From assembly GCA_013423325.1 (NCBI GenBank), contig BLJB01000010.1:210880-274879 (forward strand): a stretch of DNA of 64,000 bases, written 5' to 3'. This DNA comes from Usnea hakonensis (lineage: Eukaryota > Ascomycota > Lecanoromycetes > Lecanorales > Parmeliaceae). This document shows positions 57,013-64,000 of this stretch, piece after piece. Numbering within the stretch: position 1 is the first letter of the stretch; each line of letters opens with the position of its first letter. The translations under genes were made by a program, and so were the position numbers. Below the pieces are notes generated by a model. That model did no database searches. It was not told the origin of the DNA and saw only the letters and a list, made by a program, of their open reading frames with translations.

Positions 57013-59640
57013 ACTGGTGAAATGCGTTGCCGTTACTCGGTCCCACCTCATTTCAACCTCCAAGCCAACAACGTGTACAATTCCCTAGCATTTAGCGCCG
57101 GAGAAAAAGTGTATCATAGCCAAGTCCGTACGATAACTACATGAGCGAGTATCTATTCGGCCTACGGTATCCGCAGACTGGTTGCCTGATTCTGATGGAT
57201 CTCGTCTTGATATTGCAGCTATTGCATGAGTAATCTTGATGTTAACTCCTTGCGTCATAGACACCGAGAGACGCATGGACCCGTGGAGATGATGACGAAG
57301 TTGATGAGTGTGTGTTGCATAAGGAGAAAGATTGGATCTCGGATCAGAGATTGGTGCCCAGCAGTCTTGTCCTAGACAAGGGAGAAGAAGCGAAAGATAG
57401 ACCAGCAATAGACGGGTCTGGAACGTGGTGCGGCTCTTTCCGAGGTGGTGCAGATGTAGGGTAAAGTAAGTAGTAGGATTTTAAGGGTCTGCATTGGCAT
57501 CATTGGCCCTGCATGAGAGGCGTTTGGGCGGGTACGAGTAGGTAGGTAGGTACGTGGAGGTTATTTGGACCTTGCGGCGGAGGTGTGGAAGGCTAACCGG
57601 GTTGTCCTGATATGACGACGTTTCCGTGTGCCGATTCCAGAAGAGTCTATCATTCAGCCCACTCGGTCATAGCAAAGGTATCACTCGGCTATGGCCCACG
57701 GGCTTTCCGGCTTGTTGTCATGATTGGTGCAGCGATCGATCTGATCAGTAAGCCGAGGGGTAGAGTACGAACTGTGCCAGACTTGGAGCTAGGTAATCAT
57801 AACGAGGGAATGAGGGAATGAGGACGGAAGATAATAATATTGAGAAGAAATTGAAAAGAAATTGAAATACGAGCGAAGAAGGAAAGGCTTGTCTTGAAGA
57901 TCCTTGATGATAATCATTGGTCGTTTCATGGGAGGATTGGGATCGGGGGTTATGCTTTGTGCTTTATGCTTTATTGGGTATTGGGGGGGCTCTCGGGCAT
58001 TCCACAGGTTCTAGGCCTGGGTCTATTCTACGGGTAAGGCGTACCCGGAAGAGCGGGGGCGTCCTCGTGCTCTAGGCCCTCTCTACTCTAAGTACTTTTA
58101 AGGTAATGCGCACCGCCATTATTCCATCATCAATGACGCAGAATTTGCAGCATTCGTTTCATCCTTTTCGGCTCCATTCGCTTGCTGAACGACGCTTGTA
58201 TCTGTTTTTGTGTTGCACCAAGTAAAGTAGAGACGATCACTCGGCCGACAGTGTACGAGTAGAGTACTCTCTACTCTCTACAACAATACTCTGTCAAGGC
58301 TTGCCCCATGATGAATGGTTGTACCATGGCTGACACTTGTCGTGTTTGAGAAATAAGGTATGTAGCACCTCGGAGGAACAAGGTTCATACATACAGTGCT
58401 GCATATATATCGCCGCCCATGTGGCAGCCGAAAAAGGATGATGCTGATATTATTATTGTTTGCTAAAATAATCAGAAGATGCATAGATGTACAGTACCTG
58501 TGTACAAGTCTAAAACATAAAGTACTACTCGTACATGTTTAGTCAATGAAAGGATCTACCGTACTTTTGGTTTTGACTTGTGAACTAGAGTCAGGTAGCT
58601 GCATGGTACCAAGATATAGACCATTGGGTGGGGGTGGAAGGCTAGGCTAGGCTTTGCTTTTCGGAAGAGATTCCGATGTTCCAGTACGGAAGGACCTTTC
58701 CACCCAATGAAGAATTTCCCTGAAGATGGGCATGGGGCATGGGGCATGGGTTGGTAGTGTGGTGGCATGGGAAAAAGGTGCCATGACCTCATACCGGAAC
58801 ACTCACGTGTGATAAAGTAAGGTACTTTTTTTATTCTTAGTTGACTTTGGGTTTGTTTTTTGGATTCTGCAGAAAAGTGGAGAAGGATATCTGAAGAATA
58901 TAATGTTGGATTTTGATGATATGGGTATCAAAATCATCACAAGATCTAACACGGAGAATATTACATTAATTACAACAATGATATGACGTCCGATTGATAT
59001 TACTATCCTATCCTTAAGGCTTTGTAATCTTGTAACATAAGGTACCTATACTAAAGTACGACCTTACTTTAGGCTCTTTAGCTCCCCGACAATGCGGGCG
59101 AGGCGGGTTCGGGCATGCTCTAGTTTAATTGTAGTGCTCGTGTAACCCACCCCGTACCTTACCGCTCCAGGTAACCTTCCAGGCATTCCTCTTTTTTCCA
59201 CAACCTAACCTTTCCTTACTTTACTGCACCTGGACTACTTTCTACTAATAACTCACCTATCCTTCTAATCACACCGTCCGAGCTTCTAGTTAATTACATT
59301 TCACCCACTACAGCTCCTCGTCTCATCCGAGCTCCTCCACCAGCGACGCAACGACCCTCCAACACCTACTTATATCCACCAGCGCCCCTGGGCATTGGAG
59401 TAAACTTAAAGATACCCGTGAGCTCCCCTGCCTCTAAGTGAGTAATGCCACTCGCTGACAAGTAAGCGCAGTTGTACCTCTCTGCAGGTGTGACCCTCTA
59501 AACCTTTGCCTTGCTATCGCACAACAGTACCTGCCCCATTCGTTACTACATTCCTTCCTTGTTGTTCGCTTCGCTGCCTACAAAAAGACATTATTGGCGC
59601 CTTCCTTTTGGACTGCTGTGCTCCCTGCGCCAAGCTTACA
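57013..59640. other. Long intergenic region, no convincing gene
   Basis: About 2.6 kb between two plus-strand genes. Rich in GTAC/TACC words and short repeats (GGTA at 57540-57555; GGGCATG doubled near 58728-58747). The last 450 bases are C/T-rich and probably contain the promoter and a long leader of the Ypd1 gene. Confidence 0.5.
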
Positions 59641-60424
59641 ATGACTAAAGTCAGCGCCGCCCCCAAAACCGCAATTCCCTCCAAACATAGCCGGGCGAAA
59701 GAGGACTCAGACGACGACGACGACGAAGAAGAGGAACACAACATGGCTGCAGAAGATCATGTATGCTTTGACCCCTGACTCGTTTGGTCTTCTGGACCTA
59801 TGATTCCACTTTGCTGACTCATTCCCACAGTCCGACGTCTCCCCAGGTCTCCCTGACTGCGGCGACTCGATTGACCCCTTGACCTTTGAACAAATTCTGG
59901 AGATGGACGACGATGAGGACGAGCGAGAATTCAGCAAGAGCATAGTTTACGGCTTCTTCGAGCAAGCGGAGGCAACTTTCGACAAGATGGATACGTCTCT
60001 GTGAGTTGATTTTCGCTTCATACCTACAACCACGACTTTTCTGGCAAGATCTCTTGCTTCGATGGACACCTTTGGTCTTGCTCCTACCCTTTGTGCGAAA
60101 CCGCCATGACTGCTGCATTGTCCTTTGCTAGAAATGCCATGGCAGCCGCTAATCTACGTCAGGCGAGAACGCGAACTGGAGACCCTTTCCTCACTGGGGC
60201 ACTTCCTGAAAGGCTCCTCCGCAACACTAGGTCTGACCAAAGTAAAGGACTCATGTGAGAAGATTCAACATTACGGTGCACACAAGGATGACGCAGGACA
60301 GCCCTCGAAGATGGCGGACGCGGCTTTGTTGGAGAAAATCAAGGGGACCGTCGCGACGGTCAAATTGGAGTACAAGGAGGCGGAGCGAGTGCTGAAACAG
60401 TTTTACCACGATCCCGACGCCTAG
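59641..60424 (+). CDS. YPD1: Histidine phosphotransfer protein Ypd1
   Basis: HPt relay between hybrid histidine kinases and the Ssk1/Skn7 response regulators in osmotic and oxidative stress signalling. Exons 59641-59760, 59831-60000 and 60163-60424 join in frame (183 residues). The first exon is an acidic, disordered extension (DSDDDDDEEEEHN). The HPt four-helix core follows: IDPLTFEQILEMDDDEDERE, SKSIVYGFFEQAEATFDKMD, then SSLGHFLKGSSATLGLTKVK, whose His is the phospho-acceptor, DSCEKIQHYGA and LLEKIKGTVATVKLEYKEAE. The second intron (162 bases) is accepted at CTAATCTACGTCAG, the only nearby site that keeps frame into the RERELETL helix. Confidence 0.94.
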
Positions 60425-61220
60425 GTTGCGTGCGATGGGACTGAAAAAGGCATTGTTGAGGAAAGCATATTCCCCTGAGTACTTTGAGCCGAGATAGGAG
60501 AGACGAGGATTGGATGGTGTGAGGAGGCGTAAGAGTACAGCAGACGAGCTGAAAAAGACCAGAGCCGCATTGTTTGCGAGGGGATTCAACTGACCACGAT
60601 TACTTTACAAATGGCATTGACAGCATTTGAATATTGGCATGCGTAACGTGACCACCGTTTTATCTTTTATTTTCCATCACTTTTGCCAAGCTTTGCCATT
60701 CACTCACTTCCTCACTCACTCACTCACTCACTCCTTTTCCCTCCTCTCATATCTCATCTTTTTCTCTCTCTCACTAGCAATCAATAATAGACACAGCCAC
60801 ACATCCTCACTCACCTCGCTTTACGTCGCTGGCTTTCGCTACGCCCACTTGCTGGATCTGAAATATCAAGGCAGAAACACGAATGGGACAGGCTGGTTTG
60901 TGAGTATTTGTATTTTACCTTTTTTTTTTTGGTAAATAGTCAAGTGAGTTTTGTGATGAGGGAGGGTGAGGAAGGGGAGTTGGGGATAAGACTGATTCTC
61001 GTCTAAAGTTTTGGAAAGTTTAAATTCTTGATGATGATTTCTTGGTTAAGAAGTGAAGGTATTCCAACTCACCTTACTTCGCAGCGCATCCTTCCAACCT
61101 CCGCCTGCCTCGTTTCAGATCCTGATCAAAGATAGGATTCAGGAGGTGAGTCAATGCTTCCTACGACTACAGTCTTGTCCTGATGATTTTCCATCTACCT
61201 AGTGACCTTTCCTTGCAAGC
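60425..61220. other. Intergenic
   Basis: 3' flank of YPD1 and promoter/leader of the ubiquitin ligase gene. A CACT tandem repeat (about 60700-60735) and a T run (60920-60929) are present. No gene seen. Confidence 0.5.
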
Positions 61221-62877
61221 ATGGACGCGTCAACACTAGACAATGCGTCTGCTCAGCTCGCAATTGCACTACAGCTCCACGACCTAGACGAACTCGAAGC
61301 GTTGGGAACGGCCGACAAATTGTGGATCGGCCTGCAACGACAGCAATTACAGTTTGATTCCGGATTCGATGCCGTTGGTTTTGAGGCAAGTAGACGCCTC
61401 GCCCGCAGTATGGCTCGCGCGGTGGACGACGATTCGCCGCTTTTGGCACCGATGGAGCCTTGGCCACGACTGGATACCGCGACTTATCACCGCTTGGCGA
61501 TGCTGAATCGGGAATCTTCCACTTCATCAAATCGTATTGAGCTGTCGAAGGGCCAGAAGCGAGCAAATTTGCTAACATCCGAGGAGGTATCCTCGGCATC
61601 GATCGTCACAGATGATCTAAATGATGCAGGGCTTCGAGGTGCTTCAGATGCAGTCTTGTATCAATCTGGTCATTCCCACAAAAAGGTCAAGGTTGAGCAG
61701 GCTATTAGTGGACAGGTATCGAAGGACCACCTTGAGAGTAATGATCTGATTGCATCTGAAGATCTGCAAGTCTCTACGGCAGACATAAATGCTGTCCGAG
61801 TGGTGGATGAGATGGCAGCCTCTACAACGGCCGTTGAGGGCTCTCCGGCCACTGCGGCTTGCGCAAGTTGCAGCGACCAACTCGCCTTGGAGGAGCTCGT
61901 CAAGATTTCTTGCGACCACCAATACTGTAAGGACTGCTTCGGTCATTTCGTGGAAGCAAGCCTTGCAATTCACGACGGCTTCCCTCCCAAATGCTGCAAG
62001 ATTCCGATTGCCTTTGTCACAGTTGCCAAAAACGTCTCGACCGCAATCTTTAGTCGCTACAGCGCACGACAAACGGAGATAAAGAATGCAACCGCAATGT
62101 ATTGTGGCGATCAGAAGTGTGGTGTGATGATCGCAAAGGATGGAATCAGTGGTCTGAGAGCCACGTGCGGAACGTGTGCGAGAGACACTTGCACACAATG
62201 TCGTGACACTTTCCCTCTGAGGGTTTATGGCAGGGACGTCGGCCACGTCTGCAAAAAGGATAAAGCACGAGAGCAAGTGCTAGCACTCGCGAAGAAAGAA
62301 AGCTGGCAGGCCTGTTACCAATGCGGTAACATGGTAGCCTTGAATTTCGGCTGTCATCACATGAAGTGAGTCCTGCAAAGCTCGGACCTTAGAATCACGC
62401 CACTGATGATGATACAGATGTCGTTGCAAGGCGGAATTTTGCTATCGTTGTGGAATTAAATGGAAGAATTGCGTATGCGGAGACTATGACGAGCCTCAAC
62501 TCCAGATACAGGCTACCAGAGGTATAGAAACGCGTGCGGCTCGCCGAGTCGCCCAAGGTCTCCCTCCCGATCCCCGTCCTCGTGAGCAGCAGCTAGCCGA
62601 ACTCCAGCAGAGATTGCAGGTCGACTGCGATCACAACAACTTCATCTGGGTGAAGAGATCTGAGGAAGATCCAGGGCATTGTGAGATCTGTGAGTATCGA
62701 GGTTGGAAATACATCCTCCGCTGCGATGATTGCCGATTCACCGCCTGCCGAGAATGCCACAATTTCCACGGCTGGCATGGAGGGGAAGATCCATGGAAGC
62801 AGGTCCAGCTTGGTTTTCGGTACAACGATGGTGCTACCTACGACGAGCCTGTCAGCAATGATGGATCCATCGATTAA
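61221..62877 (+). CDS. RBR (RING-IBR-RING) E3 ubiquitin ligase
   Basis: Exons 61221-62365 and 62418-62877 join in frame (534 residues). The N-terminal ~200 residues are helical and Ser-rich (MDASTLDNASAQLAIALQLH). RING1 is CASCSDQLALEELVKISCDH then QYCKDCFGHFVEASL; the IBR block is MYCGDQKCGVMI and TCGTCARDTCTQCRDTF; RING2 is CYQCGNMVALNFGCHHMKC then RCKAEFCYRCG, where the Cys of FGCHHM (about 378) is the expected ubiquitin-accepting residue. Beyond RING2 lies an extra Cys/His-rich module (DCDHNNFIWVKR, CEICEYRGWKYILRCDDCRF, CRECHNFHGWHG) that probably binds zinc. Many Leotiomycetes and Eurotiomycetes carry expanded sets of such ligases; the substrate is unknown. Confidence 0.9.
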
Positions 62878-63441
62878 GATGGTTTCTGGATCGAACGACA
62901 ACATTGGGCTTGCAAACGTAATCTTTATGGTTTCGCACACATCGCTAGATCGGGAGAATCGCGTTGCAATTCAGCAAATCCCGGTTTGTGCGAAAGAAAT
63001 GCATCACACCAGGTCTACCATCATACCATCTATGCTTTGAGCTCCTGGAGTTTTCTGACGGGCCACACTGGCGACTGATTGACTTGCCAAGGAGCTGCTA
63101 GATAGCACATTTGTGGAAGACGCATCTTAACTCTACGCTCTCCTCTGCAAGAGGATTCATCCTTGCTCTAATCGATTAGGCCTAAAGCCCATATTTGCCG
63201 CGACTGGACATCCTCCTTGCGCTTCCAGCATAACGTGTCTCGCAGTCGCGCCGACCCGATATCCGAGAAACATTTTCGACGCGCGGAATAAATGATTACC
63301 TCCACGACATTTCGTGCCGATCGCCTGATAAGATGCACGCATACATGCATGCACTAAACAATTCCCTATCGCAACATCTCACCCCCTCCCTCTCCTTCCA
63401 TCCCATCTCCCCCAAACACAATCCCTCTCTCACTCACAACC
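62878..63441. other. Intergenic
   Basis: Spacer between two plus-strand genes. CATGCATGCAC near 63343-63354 and a C/T-rich leader precede the next start. No gene seen. Confidence 0.5.
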
Positions 63442-63984
63442 ATGCCATCAACCCACCACCCTCGTCGTCTCCACCCACTACTCCTCCCCCTCCTCCTCCT
63501 CCCCTTCTGCACCCCCCACCCCCACCCAACCACCCCCCTCCTCACCAACCTATCCCTCCCCCTCCCCCTATCCGCCGGCCGCGACCTCGAATGCTTCAGC
63601 CCCGACACCCCAAAAGCCCACCCCGTCAACCTCCCCGACTGCCCCCTCGCCATCGACCTCCTCTACCACGACCCTACCGGCGTCATGACCCTCCAGACCT
63701 TTGTCCACAACTCCCCGCGCCATCTCCATCTCCATCGACTCCCCCCCAAAAACACCCAAGATTTCCCCGTCCCCTTCGCCTGGCAACACGCCGGCTGCCA
63801 GGTCCTCCTCACCGCGGGCGCCGACGTCGCGACGGACAGGTTCCGTCTCGCGGATGTTATTGTTAAAGCGATGAGGATTATTGAGAGTTGTCCGCCGGGT
63901 AGTAAGAGGGGGTTGGGGGGGCTGGCGTTGGTGGGGAGTGGGAAGACTTTCTTTGTGGCTGTTAATGGGCCGGGGGAGGATTGA
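63442..63984 (+). CDS. Small secreted protein, conserved hypothetical
   Basis: Single exon, 180 residues. A Pro/Leu-rich signal-peptide-like start (MPSTHHPRRLHPLLLPLLLL) is followed by a mature region with four cysteines (LECFSPD, LPDCPLAID, HAGCQVLL, ESCPPGS). Other conserved-looking blocks are FAWQHAGCQVLL, RFRLADVIVKAMRIIESC, GGLALV and FFVAVNGPG. The C-DC-C-C spacing with a terminal FxVxVNGP recalls a family of small secreted proteins in filamentous ascomycetes, some described as effector candidates; no function can be assigned. The sense strand flips from C-rich to G-rich at about 63835. The window ends 16 bases after the stop. Confidence 0.7.
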   Translation: MPSTHHPRRLHPLLLPLLLLPFCTPHPHPTTPLLTNLSLPLPLSAGRDLECFSPDTPKAHPVNLPDCPLAIDLLYHDPTGVMTLQTFVHNSPRHLHLHRLPPKNTQDFPVPFAWQHAGCQVLLTAGADVATDRFRLADVIVKAMRIIESCPPGSKRGLGGLALVGSGKTFFVAVNGPGED

Positions 63985-64000
63985 GAGTGGTAAGGGGGGG

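Overview
This 64 kb window is nuclear DNA of a filamentous ascomycete. Most genes are interrupted by short introns (about 45-90 bases) with GT donors, CTAAC/CTGAC-like branch sites and AG acceptors. Intergenic spacers run 0.3-3 kb, and the products are typical of Pezizomycotina. The overall flavour (a DUF7730-type protein, a patatin-NACHT receptor, an SAT4/rhodopsin-like membrane protein) would suit a Leotiomycetes-like fungus, but the class is an inference. I found no convincing tRNA or rRNA gene, CRISPR array or intact transposon.

Layout. 1-622: N-terminal part of a probable regulatory protein, cut by the window edge. 2.7-4.5 kb: protein farnesyltransferase beta. 6.8-7.4 kb: a small conserved fungal protein of unknown function. 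8.1-9.7 kb: mitochondrial calcium uniporter. 9.7-15.9 kb: gene-poor, with decayed coding remnants and one small two-exon gene. 15.9-18.1 kb: a four-exon acidic protein of unknown function. 19.0-20.9 kb and 21.6-22.9 kb: a divergent pair (DUF7730-like protein; ornithine cyclodeaminase/mu-crystallin family). 23.8-25.8 kb: SART1/Snu66 splicing factor. 26.0-27.1 kb: peptidyl-tRNA hydrolase 2 with a tandem copy of its terminal exon. 27.5-31.7 kb: a five-exon patatin-NACHT NOD-like receptor. 32-34.7 kb: decayed DNA with a possible ferric-reductase relic. 34.8-36.0 kb: rhodopsin-like membrane protein. 36.7-37.8 kb: mitochondrial ribosomal protein bL28m. 38.2-42.8 kb: exocyst Sec3. 43-43.8 kb: AT-rich, repeat-bearing spacer. 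43.9-45.6 kb: Srp40/Nopp140-like nucleolar protein. 46.0-47.3 kb: single-pass surface protein. 48.6-49.1 kb: SnoaL-like protein. 50.8-51.9 kb: short-chain dehydrogenase with a substituted catalytic lysine. 52-53.5 kb: dense simple repeats including very long C and G tracts. 53.9-57.0 kb: a divergent pair (GT34 mannosyltransferase subunit; mitochondrial aspartate aminotransferase). 59.6-60.4 kb: Ypd1 phosphotransfer protein. 61.2-62.9 kb: RBR-type ubiquitin ligase. 63.4-64.0 kb: small secreted protein.

Most genes are housekeeping and unrelated to their neighbours; I see no biosynthetic cluster. The main points for follow-up are the patatin-NACHT receptor, the duplicated PTH2 terminal exon whose differences are mostly synonymous, an apparent 3-base microexon in the aminotransferase gene, and repeated abrupt switches from C-rich to G-rich sense strand inside coding regions of many genes.
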